Assembly: GCF_013393385.1 (NCBI RefSeq)
Contig: NZ_AP023239.1
Coordinates: 4,836,001 to 4,900,000 of the forward strand
Direction of reading: 5' to 3'
DNA length: 64,000 bases
From: Paenibacillus sp. URB8-2
GTDB lineage: Bacteria > Bacillota > Bacilli > Paenibacillales > Paenibacillaceae
The notes below the pieces were generated by a model. It saw nothing but the letters and a program-made list of their open reading frames with translations. It did no database searches and was not told the DNA's origin. Below, piece after piece: positions 27,040 through 37,982 of this stretch (positions are counted from its first letter, which is position 1; the number at the start of each line of letters is the position of its first letter). Position numbers and translations under genes: made by a program.

Positions 27040-28440
27040 TAAGCATGACAAAGAACCTTCATTGGCGTGAAGGTTCTGGATAATTATGGGTTTTAAGTTT
27101 GGAAGGGCTGCTGCTTACATAGGATGGCGTACACGTGATGGAGTAGCTTGTTGGCGCAAGCGATCACGACCACCTTGTAGGGCTTGCCCTCTTTTCTTTT
27201 TTTGTCGTAATACTCCCGTATCCTTGGGTTTGTTCTTCCTCGAATACCGCACTGTACGGCTAGATATAACGCCCGACGAAGCCTCTTGGAGCCGCGTTTT
27301 GTAATTCTGGAGCTGGTCGCCGTGAATTTGCCGGATCTGAATATTCCAGGGTCTAAACCTGCAAAAGCCACCAGTTGTTTGGCTTCTTTAAACTGCCGTA
27401 CATCTCCGATCTCTGCGACAATTGCGGCTGCGAGCTTATCTCCGATTCCCGGTATACTCTTCACGAGCTCAACCTCCGGAAGACCCCTTGCCATCTCATT
27501 CATCTGCTTCTCCAGTTCGCTCAATTGATCTGTAAACGCTAGAACTAAGTCCACCATACTGCGGAGAACGGAGGTTTGAGCGCGACTTCTTGGTTGTTCA
27601 CCCCAGCGGGACATCACTTCTCTAAGGGTTTCCGCCTTAGCTTCTACCCACTTCTCAGAATGTGATTTCCCTGCACTTTTTCGGATGACCACATGCAAAT
27701 CCTCAGTTTGACCTTCCAGGCAGCGAGCCAGCACGTACAGAGAGGTTACCGAGAATAGATTGCGAAACACCTTCTCGTACGCCGGGAAAACTTGATCCAG
27801 CAAGGCCCTCATGTTTAACTTCGCTTGCACAAACATCCCCGTCACAAACTCATGTTGTCTGGTTACATGTTGGAGCTCCGTAAACCCCTCATCCCAAGTC
27901 CGATGCGGTGTAACATCTCCCCGGTAATACATTTCGGCTAAGTGCCAGGCATCTGCAGCATCCGTCTTTACCTTGCGCAACTGTGTGCCTTTCGCTCGTT
28001 TTGCTTGTAACGGGTTGACAATGAAGTACGTCCATCCGCTGCGCTCTAGATAGGCGACAAGTCCACGGTGATAATGACCGGTCGCTTCCAGAACGACAGC
28101 TGGAGAAATCCCTGTCTGTGCCTGCAGTTCCGTCAGAATCTCCCCCAATTGCTCAAATCCGCTTTGCTCATGCGAGATGCTTATCGCCTTCCCCCAAGGC
28201 TCGTTCCGCTTTAAAAAAGCTTGTATGACACTGAATCCCTTGGCCACATCTACTCCTATAACAGGTTCCATAACAACCTCCCGATTCGTATTTGCCGGCA
28301 ATCCTACGATGGTTCCAAACCCATAGCTTCGCATGTGATACGGGGTCCATTGCCCCTACCAGCTCAAACATGGTCATTGGGAATAGTAGGAGAACAGTTT
28401 TTTTGACGGGGTAACGTCCCCAAAGCAGCCCGCGTTCTCC
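27040..28440 (-). mobile_element. IS110-family element 1 (ends approximate)
   Basis: The intact transposase gene at 27093-28271 is flanked by non-coding DNA, including a hairpin at 27054-27078 (AGAACCTTCA...TGAAGGTTCT) and a hairpin-rich upstream stretch to about 28440. IS110 elements usually lack clear terminal inverted repeats, so the ends cannot be fixed from one copy. Confidence 0.55.
27093..28271 (-). CDS. IS110 family transposase
   Basis: 392 residues. The N-terminal DEDD domain has Asp in VIGVDVAKGF, Glu in VLEATGHYH and Asp in RKVKTDAADAWHLAE; the C-terminal Transposase_20 domain has KSIPGIGDKLAAAIVAEIGDV and FAGLDPGIFRSG followed by RITKRGSKRLRRALY. It appears intact. The ATG at 28271 follows GGGAGGTT; a longer in-frame reading to 28334 has no such site. 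Confidence 0.93.
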   Translation of the reverse strand: MEPVIGVDVAKGFSVIQAFLKRNEPWGKAISISHEQSGFEQLGEILTELQAQTGISPAVVLEATGHYHRGLVAYLERSGWTYFIVNPLQAKRAKGTQLRKVKTDAADAWHLAEMYYRGDVTPHRTWDEGFTELQHVTRQHEFVTGMFVQAKLNMRALLDQVFPAYEKVFRNLFSVTSLYVLARCLEGQTEDLHVVIRKSAGKSHSEKWVEAKAETLREVMSRWGEQPRSRAQTSVLRSMVDLVLAFTDQLSELEKQMNEMARGLPEVELVKSIPGIGDKLAAAIVAEIGDVRQFKEAKQLVAFAGLDPGIFRSGKFTATSSRITKRGSKRLRRALYLAVQCGIRGRTNPRIREYYDKKRKEGKPYKVVVIACANKLLHHVYAILCKQQPFQT

Positions 28441-28514
28441 CGGCTATCGCCATCTTAAAACACCCACAAAAACAGGCCAACCAGAAGTTTCTGGCTGACC
28501 TAATAATACGAAAC

Positions 28515-28556
28515 GGCCCTTTCTCCGTCCTTTAGACGGATGGAGAGGCCATTTTT
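28515..28556 (+). terminator. Hairpin with T-run beside the transglutaminase gene
   Basis: GGCCCTTTCTCCGTC (28515-28529) pairs with GACGGATGGAGAGGCC (28535-28550), allowing one bulge, and is followed by ATTTTTTATA on the plus strand. It lies directly after the transglutaminase stop, so it may also end that minus-strand transcript. Its first half (GAAACGGCCC...CCGTCCTTT) recalls module 1 of the dispersed repeat. Confidence 0.55.
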
Positions 28557-28568
28557 TATATCCCGGCA

Positions 28569-29693
28569 TTACTGCCAAAAGAGCTCCACCTTCAAATCCC
28601 CTGTATCCTCAAACGAGGATGTCTTATAGCTCAGATCCTTGAAGCCTGTCTTGTACAACTGCTGCAAATCGCTCACCAGCCTGCTCTCGCTTCCGTCGTA
28701 GCGGAACAGCAGAGAAGCTTCCCCCGCTTTCCGTGCCTGCTGCGCCAGACCGGCCAGCTCAGCCGCGGTATTGACGATTCCGCTTTCCTCATATAGATCG
28801 TACCTTAGCTCCCGCTGAAGTTTCTGGTAGACCGACCGCTTCTCGCCTCCGGCGCTTGCCAGTTCACCCAGCGTACGGGAATACTCCACAGCCGCAGCCG
28901 GATAGGCGCGCGTCCAGGTATGGTCGCGGCGCATCTGATTGTCGGTGCGCAAATAATAAGCCGTGCTGACGGCCCCCTCCCGGTCGGGTGTGGGATCGTC
29001 CCAGGTCGTATCCAGGTGGTACCAGCGTCCGTTCAGCTGAACCAGATTCCAGGCATGCGATTGGCCCGAGCCCCCTTGCCACGCGGTGCCTTCCACGATT
29101 TTATTCGCAATGCCCGCGCCCTTCAGCAGCTTGTAGGTCAGAAGCGAGTAGCCCTGACAAACGGCGCTGCCGCTTTTCAGCCCTTCATACGCCGTATATT
29201 TGGTGTAGGTCGTGTCATATTTCAGGTTAAGCACCACCCAGTCGTGGATCGCCTTAACTTTTTCATCGGCCGTCATTCCCGGAGTAATAATCTCGCTCAA
29301 GATCGTCTTGACCCGTCCGTTGACGTAAGCAGTCTGCTGAAGCGATTCGCGGTAGGCAAGCCGGACACTTACGGTCGCCGAGCGTGATCCTCCCCGGTAG
29401 GAGAAGCTGTAGCTGTTCACAATATAGTTCAAATAGGGATCGCTCGACATCGCCCGATCCAGCGCCGTTTGTATTTGCGACTTCAGGCTTGAGGTCTTTC
29501 CTTCATATGTAAACGTGACGCTCTCTTTGCGGCTATTCATCGCTCCGCTCAGTCGCTGGGTCATATCGCCGACAGAACGCATGACGCTTCCGCTTGCCGC
29601 GGCATAGGCGTAATCCATTCCCCAATACACGGCCGGCGGCACGGCGGCGGCAGCCAACATGCCCAATAGTACGGCTTTTGTCATCTTACCCAT
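28569..29693 (-). CDS. Secreted/membrane-anchored transglutaminase-like protein
   Basis: 374 residues. N-terminal signal or anchor (TKAVLLGMLAAAAVPPAVYW), an N-terminal helical/beta part, then a transglutaminase-like cysteine protease core. Catalytic Cys is in SAVCQGYSLLTYKLL near 178, His in SHAWNLVQLNG near 213 and Asp in HLDTTWDDP near 227. All three are present, so it is probably active, on proteins or peptidoglycan-linked peptides outside the cell. Start uncertain by three codons (29693 or 29684). Flanked on both sides by IS110-type elements. Confidence 0.82.
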   Translation of the reverse strand: MGKMTKAVLLGMLAAAAVPPAVYWGMDYAYAAASGSVMRSVGDMTQRLSGAMNSRKESVTFTYEGKTSSLKSQIQTALDRAMSSDPYLNYIVNSYSFSYRGGSRSATVSVRLAYRESLQQTAYVNGRVKTILSEIITPGMTADEKVKAIHDWVVLNLKYDTTYTKYTAYEGLKSGSAVCQGYSLLTYKLLKGAGIANKIVEGTAWQGGSGQSHAWNLVQLNGRWYHLDTTWDDPTPDREGAVSTAYYLRTDNQMRRDHTWTRAYPAAAVEYSRTLGELASAGGEKRSVYQKLQRELRYDLYEESGIVNTAAELAGLAQQARKAGEASLLFRYDGSESRLVSDLQQLYKTGFKDLSYKTSSFEDTGDLKVELFWQ

Positions 29694-29919
29694 CTTCTTT
29701 TAAGCCCCCCTGATGCCTGGAATTTTCCGTCGCTCCAAATCATTCCCCAAATCCTCTTCCATATATTACATGCGGGGAGTAGCGTTTCCAATGCTACTTA
29801 AGCGCCAAAATTCACAAAATAATTGCGTCTCAATACTCTAATATCGGCAATGCGGGCATCATGAATAAGGGTTCCGGGTGAAAGACAAACCACGCCGTGT
29901 CCCTCACAGCACCTCTTTT

Positions 29920-31300
29920 GATAGTTCGTTTAAGTTAAGATGAACAAAAAAGGCCAGCTCACGTTTGCAGGACGTAGGTTAAAATGGAAGCGTGAAACCC
30001 CATTTCAGAGCTACAAGCAAAGGAGCTGGTTGGAATGAATTATACCACAAAATATGTAGGATTGGATGTATCGAAAGAAACAATAGCGGTGGCGGTAGCG
30101 GAAAGCGGCAGAGACGCCGCCCGCTATGTGGGAGCGATCAAGCACGAAGCTGGAGCGATCCGCAAACTGCTGAAACAACTGGGAAAAAAGGAAGAGCTGG
30201 AGGTTTGCTACGAGGCCGGGCCGACGGGCTACGGACTGCACCGTTTGCTGACGAGCCTGGGTGTGCGCTGCATGGTAGTGGCGCCATCGCTCATCCCGGT
30301 ACGGCGTGGAGATCAGGTCAAGACGGACCGGCGGGATGCTTTGCGCCTTTCGGAGCTGCTTCGGGCCGGCGAACTGAGCGGGGTCTACGTGCCAAGCGCG
30401 GAAGACGAAGCGCTGCGGGACCTGGTGCGGGCGCGGGAAGACGCCCGGGAAGATCTGCACCGGGCGAAGCAGCGGCTGCTGAAGTTTCTGTTGCGGTACT
30501 CAATCACACCGCCGGCGGGAATTAAACGTAGATGGACGAAACGCTACCGGCTGTGGCTGGAAGGGCTGAAGCTGGAGCAGGAAGCGCAAGCGATAACGTT
30601 TCGGGAATATTTGCACGCCGTGAAAGAAGGAGAAGAGCGGCTGAAGAGGATCGAAACGGGACTTTTGGAGCAGGCCGCCCAGGGCGCGAACGGAGCGTTG
30701 GTCAAGGCGCTGCAAGGGTTGCGAGGGGTGGCATTCGTGACGGCGGTGTCGCTGGTGGCCGAAATCGGCAGTTTCCGGCGTTTTCGCAGCCCGATGCAAC
30801 TGATGGCGTACCTGGGGCTGGTGCCGAGGGAGTATTCGTCAGGGCAGAGTGTGCGGCGGGGGAAACTGACAAAGACGGGGAACCGGCATGCGCGGCGTTT
30901 GCTGGTGGAAGCGGCGTGGAGCTACCGGCACAAGCCGGCGGTGCGGGGCGAAATCGCCAAGCGACAGGAAGAATTAAACCCGCAGATTCAGCTGATTTCA
31001 TGGAAGGCCCAGGAACGGTTGCATACGAAATACCGGAAGCTGGTACAACGAGGTAAGGCGAAGAATCTGGCGGTGGCCGCAGTGGCGCGTGAATTATGCG
31101 GGTTTGTGTGGGCGGTGGCCTGCGAAGTGGAGAGCGCTGCGGCCCACTAGAGTCATCTCCCTCTGCAACAGGCAGAAGCAGAACGTCCGGGCTGGAAGGC
31201 TGGGCCCGGGACAAAAGAAAAGGTTGGAGAGAACCCGCGATACATTCTTGCACCCGGGATTCATCCCAGGACGTGCGTTCTAAGTTTGCGGAAGCTCTCC
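29920..31300 (+). mobile_element. IS110-family element 2 (ends approximate)
   Basis: An intact transposase (30035-31150) with about 115 bases upstream and an undetermined stretch downstream. The region 31151-31536 after it has no gene I can support; part of it is probably the right end of this element. Boundaries need a second copy. Confidence 0.5.
30035..31150 (+). CDS. IS110 family transposase
   Basis: 371 residues. The DEDD domain shows Asp in YVGLDVSKET, Glu in VCYEAGPTGYG and Asp in VKTDRRDALRLSELLRAGE; Transposase_20 domain has LRGVAFVTAVSLVAEIGSF and YLGLVPREYSSGQSVRRGKLTKTGN. It differs clearly from the transposases of elements 1 and 3. AAAGGAG precedes the ATG by about 9 bases. Strong GC bias at third positions relative to the flanking genes, consistent with transfer. 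Confidence 0.92.
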   Translation: MNYTTKYVGLDVSKETIAVAVAESGRDAARYVGAIKHEAGAIRKLLKQLGKKEELEVCYEAGPTGYGLHRLLTSLGVRCMVVAPSLIPVRRGDQVKTDRRDALRLSELLRAGELSGVYVPSAEDEALRDLVRAREDAREDLHRAKQRLLKFLLRYSITPPAGIKRRWTKRYRLWLEGLKLEQEAQAITFREYLHAVKEGEERLKRIETGLLEQAAQGANGALVKALQGLRGVAFVTAVSLVAEIGSFRRFRSPMQLMAYLGLVPREYSSGQSVRRGKLTKTGNRHARRLLVEAAWSYRHKPAVRGEIAKRQEELNPQIQLISWKAQERLHTKYRKLVQRGKAKNLAVAAVARELCGFVWAVACEVESAAAH

Positions 31301-31536
31301 ATACGAAGGCTTACCCTGTGGTATCCAACCCACGAATAGCAGTGTGCAAGCCGACGACTGCATTTTTGTCCCGTGCCGAGCCATTTAGCCCCTGTGTGTA
31401 ACTGTGTGCTTGACAGATTTGTTCATAGCAGAATGTTTGAAAAACATGCACATATTTGTCATTCCAAATTTGGGGTATTTTGTCGATAATGAAATTAGGA
31501 AAGTCTTCCTGGAAAAGGAAAGGAGAAATGCTGACC

Positions 31537-32298
31537 ATGATACAGCTTGAAACCTTATCACGGGAGAATCTTGAGAAAGAAGGAAGCTACTGCTATCAAA
31601 ACAGCCCAAATTCAGAAAGCTGCCAGAGAAAAAACAACTGGTTAAGCGCCGAATTGGAGAAGTATATAAGCTATGCAAAAATAACGGATGACGGGAGGCT
31701 GCGAGGGTTTATAGAATTCGCGGAGGCCTTCTATTTTTCGAAAATGGTCTATGCCGATTTATATATGGTTATTCATTGTTTGTGGGTCTGGCCCGGAGAA
31801 GAGTATGACAGCAGGCTGATCGATCATTGTCTGGAGGAGTCGGAAAGATTGGGCAAGCAAGGAATTGCCGTTATTGTCAATTCGGGAAATTCGTGGACAT
31901 CGTACAAGGAAATCTTCCTGAAAAATGGCTTTAAAACGGTGGACAAGGTGCCTGGGGGTTATGAGCTTCTAGCTCTCAAGCTTCATTCGGACGCTTATGA
32001 CCCTTTCTTTCCCTGTGACTGGGAAGAGCAGCTGAACCGCTATAAGAGGCTGACTCTTCTCCGTGCTTTTCAGTGTCCCTATGTTCAAAGTTTAACCGCG
32101 AATTTTGACAAAGCCGCCGTTGCACTCCATCATATCAGCGACGGAATTGATGATCCGCACAGCCGTGATGCTCTGACCCCCTTGTCCCCCACCCCTTACG
32201 GCGTATTCGGAGCTGTGTGCGACGACACTCTCATCTCCACTCATCGGCTAACAGTGCAAGCCTTGGTAGAACAGCTGAAAAATCGTACAAGCCGATAG
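31537..32298 (+). CDS. GNAT N-acetyltransferase, YoaP-like
   Basis: 253 residues. The first half is GNAT-like: LSRENLEKEG...C near the start, YADLYMVIHCLWV (core strand), DSRLIDHCLEESERLGKQGIAVIVNSGN (acetyl-CoA helix region) and FLKNGFKTVDKVPGGYELLALKL. The second half (FQCPYVQSLTANFDKAAVAL and on) corresponds to the YoaP-like C-terminal domain. AAAGGAGAA fits best with the ATG at 31537; the ATG at 31528 is too close. AT-rich compared with the insertion sequences around it. Substrate unknown. Confidence 0.65.
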   Translation: MIQLETLSRENLEKEGSYCYQNSPNSESCQRKNNWLSAELEKYISYAKITDDGRLRGFIEFAEAFYFSKMVYADLYMVIHCLWVWPGEEYDSRLIDHCLEESERLGKQGIAVIVNSGNSWTSYKEIFLKNGFKTVDKVPGGYELLALKLHSDAYDPFFPCDWEEQLNRYKRLTLLRAFQCPYVQSLTANFDKAAVALHHISDGIDDPHSRDALTPLSPTPYGVFGAVCDDTLISTHRLTVQALVEQLKNRTSR

Positions 32299-32330
32299 CG
32301 CAACTTACATACGAATTGGAGTGAACGCTC

Positions 32331-32531
32331 ATGACCTATGTGGATACGTCCGATATTTCGGCCCGGATGTTCATCACCGTACTGCTGTTTCTGCTCGTTA
32401 TCGCCCCCTTGATCAGTCTCGGGGTGCTGCGCCTGTTCCAGTCCAGAAGAAAGGCGGGCCTCATGCTGATCGGCGGCGGCATCGCCGTGTATGCGGTCTT
32501 TCAGATCGCCATGTCCCTTATTCCGGCCTAG
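32331..32531 (+). CDS. Small two-helix membrane protein
   Basis: 66 residues with two membrane helices (FITVLLFLLVIAPLISLGVL and LMLIGGGIAVYAVFQIAMSL) separated by a basic loop (RLFQSRRKAG). GGAG precedes the ATG by 8 bases. No family recognised; probably translated, given the ribosome site and clean hydrophobic pattern. The 3' end is followed by repeat copy B. Confidence 0.6.
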   Translation: MTYVDTSDISARMFITVLLFLLVIAPLISLGVLRLFQSRRKAGLMLIGGGIAVYAVFQIAMSLIPA

Positions 32532-32549
32532 CCGGAAATCCCCATATAA

Positions 32550-32642
32550 GAAGAAACGGCTTTGCCGTCCTCTGGAAGAGGAAGGCATCCGTTTCTCGTA
32601 AAAATATCAGGTTAAGGATAAGCGCGGAGCTTATACTTTCTG
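32550..32642. repeat. Dispersed repeat, copy B (left part)
   Basis: About 93 bases nearly identical to 1266-1359, with two differences by eye. It includes the AGAAACGG/CCGTTTCT pair and ATAAGCGCGGAGCTTAT. It stops in the middle of the CTGATATTT arm at 32642; the missing end is found at 34178-34189, so insertion sequence 3 has split it. Confidence 0.88.
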
Positions 32643-34177
32643 CCCTGAAAATAAAGTTGCTCCAGAACACTAAAAGTGTGCATACGAAAACAAACCCCAG
32701 ATTGTATATTTTTTAAATCGGCTGTCAGGCCGTTTGTTCCGTCAGATTTACTTGATATCCTAAGGATTCTAATCGTTGGAACGGTTCATCACCATGTCGC
32801 GGTTTCGTTGATCGAAATAATCAAATCCCAGTTCTTTATATTCTTGTTTTCGCGTTAACAAGATATAAACGATCGTCAGGATGCTATGTCCGACAGCCAC
32901 TGCTGCCCTGTTTTTTCCTCGCCTGCCTGCGATCCGGTGATATTGGGCCGACAGGTAGGTATTCTTTTTTCGTCCCGCGGCCCGTGCCGCTTCCACCAGC
33001 GCACTTCGCAGTTTTTTGTTCCCTTTTCGGGTCTTCGCTGACCGCTTTTTCCCGGCACTTTCATCGTGACCTGGAGTCATTCCTGCCCAGGAACATAAAT
33101 GTCCCGGACTTGGAAACCGTGTCATGTCGGTCCCGATTTCCGCCAGAATTTGTTCGGCGGTTCGCTTACCGACGCCGGGAATGGTATCCAATAACTTCAG
33201 GTCCTCTGCGAAAGGGGTCATTCGGCGTTCCACTTCTTCATCCAGTTCGGTGATTAACTCGTTCAATTGGTCGATATGCGACAGCTGTTTTTCCAGCATG
33301 AGCAGCTGATGCGGCCCCAAGCTACCTTCAAGCGCCAGTTTTAATTGTTCTTTCTTGGCCTTCAGCTTCTTTTGCGCGAAGTCAGCCAGGATCGATGGAT
33401 CACTTTCTCCCTGAATCATCGCTTCCAGCATGTTCCGTCCAGATACGCCCAGCACATTGGAGGCCACCGACGAGAGTTTGATATTTCCGCCTTCCAGCAC
33501 CTTTTGCAGTCGGTTTACTTCCCGGGCTCGTTCTTCGATGATGCTTCGCCGGTAGCGAATAATTTCCCGAAGCTCTCGCTGCTCCCGATCGGGAATATAG
33601 CTCCCTTGCACCAGTCCATGCCGGAGTAGCTTGGCAATCCATTCCGCATCCTTTACATCCGTTTTTCGCCAGGCACCGCTTTGATATGCTGAGCGTTCAC
33701 GACGATCGGCTTGACATCTTCCAGTTCAAGCAGGTTATAAATCGGTTTCCAGTAATCCCCGGTACTCTCCATCGCGACATGGCTGCACCGCTCGCTTTTG
33801 ATCCAATCCACCAGATCGACCAGTCGTCTGGTCAGGGTTTCAAAACTTCGAATCTCCTTTCCTTTCGGGGTGATGATACATGCGGTGATGCTTTTCTTGT
33901 GCACATCCAATCCACAGCAACGTTCAATCAGGATTTCCATGCTTTGCTTCTCCTGCCTGCTGGCGTTAATTAAGGCTGGTGCAAAGACCAATGCTAAGGT
34001 TATTCTGCCCTGCGTGCTTCCCGAATGGGAGCAACAATCTGTGATGCACCGGGTCGATGGGGTCCGTCTGATATCCGGGTTCGTGACACCAAGAAAGTAC
34101 GACCTACCTTCGCCAGCCCAGTAACCAGTATCGCCCATATTTTCATTATTCAGTGGTGCCGCGCAGCGGCATGGGAG
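32643..34177 (-). mobile_element. IS110-family element 3, inserted in repeat copy B
   Basis: The ends can be set because the element splits a known repeat: the left flank ends ...CTTTCTG at 32642 and the right flank resumes TCTGATATTTCAA at 34178. This implies a 1535-bp insert with a possible 4-bp target duplication TCTG (32639-32642 and 34178-34181). Its only gene is a frameshifted transposase. Confidence 0.75.
32769..33940 (-). pseudogene. IS110 family transposase, frameshifted
   Basis: The N-terminal part (from ATG 33940, after AGGAGAAG) has CCGLDVHKKSITACII and AMESTGDYWKPI, and reads to KAVPGEKRM and a stop at 33653. The rest continues in the -1 frame as RKTDVKDAEWIAKLLRHGLVQGSY to 32769, with IPGVGKRTAEQILAEIG and WAGMTPGHDESAGKKRS. 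The break falls at GGCGAAAAACGG: restoring one base gives the usual PGRKTDVKDAEW. Most likely a one-base loss; low-level -1 slipping on the A-run cannot be ruled out. Confidence 0.85.
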
Positions 34178-34189
34178 TCTGATATTTCA
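34178..34189. repeat. Right remainder of repeat copy B
   Basis: TCTGATATTTCAA follows the insertion sequence and completes the arm interrupted at 32642, matching copy A at 1356-1368. Confidence 0.75.
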
Positions 34190-34195
34190 AAAAAA

Positions 34196-34219
34196 GGCGC
34201 CTCCGCTGCCGGAGACGCC
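34196..34219 (-). terminator. Terminator of the glutaredoxin-like gene
   Basis: 10-bp stem GGCGTCTCCG / CGGAGGCGCC with a GCAG loop and a run of seven T residues on the minus strand, 20 bases past the stop codon. Confidence 0.88.
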
Positions 34220-34239
34220 CCTTGCCAAGAATAGCTGTA

Positions 34240-34476
34240 TTATTGCGCAGCCGCCAATACTTTGTCGAACTGCGTTTTGTTCATGCCTACGATTTTATGT
34301 TCACCAATCACTGTGACAGGCACGGCGCGCATGCCCATATCCCATACCTGCTGCGCATAATCGTCGTTCTGCTCGATATTGCGCTCCTCGTAAGAGATTC
34401 CCTTCTCGCTCAAAAAGCTCTTGACCTGACGGCAGTGCGGACAATTGGTGGATGTGTACACCACAACGTTTTCCAT
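34240..34476 (-). CDS. Glutaredoxin-like/NrdH-type thiol protein
   Basis: 78 residues with the thioredoxin-fold active site NCPHCRQVKSFL at residue 12-15 (CPHC) and the cis-Pro in RAVPVTVIGEHKIVG. The glutathione-binding residues of true glutaredoxins are not evident, so bacillithiol or thioredoxin reductase may be the partner. It lies 67 bases after trxB and is likely in the same transcript. GGGAGG precedes the ATG. Confidence 0.85.
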   Translation of the reverse strand: MENVVVYTSTNCPHCRQVKSFLSEKGISYEERNIEQNDDYAQQVWDMGMRAVPVTVIGEHKIVGMNKTQFDKVLAAAQ

Positions 34477-34543
34477 AGTAGGTTACCTCCCAAGTATCAT
34501 TTTTTTTGTTGTTATTATAACACCTGATGTGCTCCGATGAAAA

Positions 34544-35485
34544 TTACAGCATTACCGCGCTGTGTTCCAGGCTCTCAATGTATTTCTCGGCGTCCATAGC
34601 CGCCTTGCAGCCGCTGCCCGCTGCTGTAATTGCCTGTCTGTACCGGGTATCCTGAACATCGCCGCAGGCGAACACGCCCGGAATGTTCGTTTCGGAAGTG
34701 CCCGGATTCGTCACAATATAACCGTTCGCATCAGTGGTAATCTGGCCTCCGAGGAAGGCCGTATTCGGATGATGTCCGATCGCCACGAACACGCCGCTTG
34801 CTTCGATGATCTCTTCTTCGCCGGTCTCGTTGTTCAGCACCTTCAGCCCGGTCACGCCGTTGTCGCCCGCCACAACTTCAAGCGGTGTGCGGCTCAGCGC
34901 CCATTCCACTTTCGCGTTGTCGCGCACGCGGTCCTGCATGATCTTGGAGGCGCGGAGTTCTTCCCGGCGGTGAACCAGCGTTACCTTCGAAGCGAAGCGG
35001 GTCAGGAAGCCGGCTTCCTCAAGCGCGGAATCCCCGCCGCCCACCACGATAATCTCCTTGCCCCGGAAGAAAAAGCCGTCGCAGGTTGCGCAGGTGCTGA
35101 CGCCCCGGCCCACATTGTCCTGCTCTCCGGGAATGCCCAGATACTTTGCCGTAGCTCCGGTGGAAATAATCAGCGTATCGGTCTCAAGCGTACCCATATC
35201 TTCAACATTCAGCTTGAAGGGACGCTCGCCCAGCTCCACGCTGTTGACCCAGCCGGTAACAAATTTCGCACCGAAACGCTCAGCCTGAGCCCGCATGTTG
35301 TCCATAAGTTCCGTTCCCAAGATGCCTTCCGGAAATCCCGGGAAGTTCTCGATCTCTGTCGTCGTGGTAAGCTGGCCTCCCGGCTGCGGACCTTCGATAA
35401 CCAGCGGATTCAGATTGGCCCGGGCCAAGTAGATAGCAGCAGTCAGACCGGCGGGTCCGGTACCGACAATAATGGATTTATACAT
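34544..35485 (-). CDS. trxB: Thioredoxin-disulfide reductase
   Basis: 313 residues, low-molecular-weight bacterial type. FAD-binding GTGPAGLTAAIY near residue 9, redox pair CATCDG near 133-136, NADPH-binding GGGDSALEEAGFL near 150, and the C-terminal FACGDVQD. Transfers electrons from NADPH to thioredoxin-like proteins in the cytoplasm. The ATG at 35485 follows AAGGAGG by 7 bases; a longer frame to 35542 is not supported. Upstream, 35486-35791 contains no gene I can support. Confidence 0.94.
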   Translation of the reverse strand: MYKSIIVGTGPAGLTAAIYLARANLNPLVIEGPQPGGQLTTTTEIENFPGFPEGILGTELMDNMRAQAERFGAKFVTGWVNSVELGERPFKLNVEDMGTLETDTLIISTGATAKYLGIPGEQDNVGRGVSTCATCDGFFFRGKEIIVVGGGDSALEEAGFLTRFASKVTLVHRREELRASKIMQDRVRDNAKVEWALSRTPLEVVAGDNGVTGLKVLNNETGEEEIIEASGVFVAIGHHPNTAFLGGQITTDANGYIVTNPGTSETNIPGVFACGDVQDTRYRQAITAAGSGCKAAMDAEKYIESLEHSAVML

Positions 35486-35791
35486 GACAACATCCTCCTT
35501 AAATATGGAACGATAGAAGTGCGAGCTCTTAAAGTACAACATCTATAAGCTGCGCGCTCATCCTTGGCCTTATATTTCTAAGGGAAAAGAATACCTGAAG
35601 GCGATGCTTGATCGCCGGCTTCAGAAGCAAGAGCACAAAGGGCGTCAAGGTGTTCCTTCTTGTTTAGAATTATTATAATGTAGTACTTATTATGATAGAC
35701 ACTGGCGAAAATGTCAATATGCCAGACTCGTCAACCCGAGGAATATTTTGTGAACAATTTAATTTTTAAAAACTTTTGTCAAATCCATTCG

Positions 35792-37846
<2,055 letters not shown>

Positions 37847-37890
37847 CTTCCTTACTAATTGATATTGGGATATTAGGATTTAGGGCTAAT

Positions 37891-37909
37891 GATAATGAGA
37901 GCCATTCTT
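37891..37909 (-). promoter_or_regulatory. Fur-like box 1 before the P1B4 ATPase
   Basis: GATAATGAGAGCCATTCTT matches the classical 19-bp Fur box GATAATGATAATCATTATC at about 14 positions. It lies 45 bases from the ATPase start, downstream of the stronger box 2. Confidence 0.4.
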
Positions 37910-37927
37910 ACAGCCCTTAAAATGACA

Positions 37928-37958
37928 CATGCTGCCCCGGCTCCGCCGGGACAGCATG
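37928..37958. other. Hairpin between two Fur-like boxes
   Basis: CATGCTG/CAGCATG with inner CCCGG/CCGGG around CTCCG. It lies in the leader of the ATPase gene between the two boxes. It has no T-run on either side, so it is not an ordinary terminator. Confidence 0.5.
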
Positions 37959-37963
37959 GTAAT

Positions 37964-37982
37964 GAGAATGATAATCATTGTT
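37964..37982 (-). promoter_or_regulatory. Fur-like box 2 before the P1B4 ATPase
   Basis: GAGAATGATAATCATTGTT matches the 19-bp Fur consensus at 16 positions; in 7-1-7 form TGAGAAT-G-ATAATCA matches TGATAAT-N-ATTATCA at 12 of 14. It fits Fur better than PerR (TTATAATNATTATAA). From here to 38354 I see no gene, only the hairpin at 38179-38207. Confidence 0.6.

Noticed and set aside
34562..35548. Plus-strand open frame of 328 codons opposite trxB
   Set aside because: Antisense shadow of trxB with no start context and no recognisable motif.
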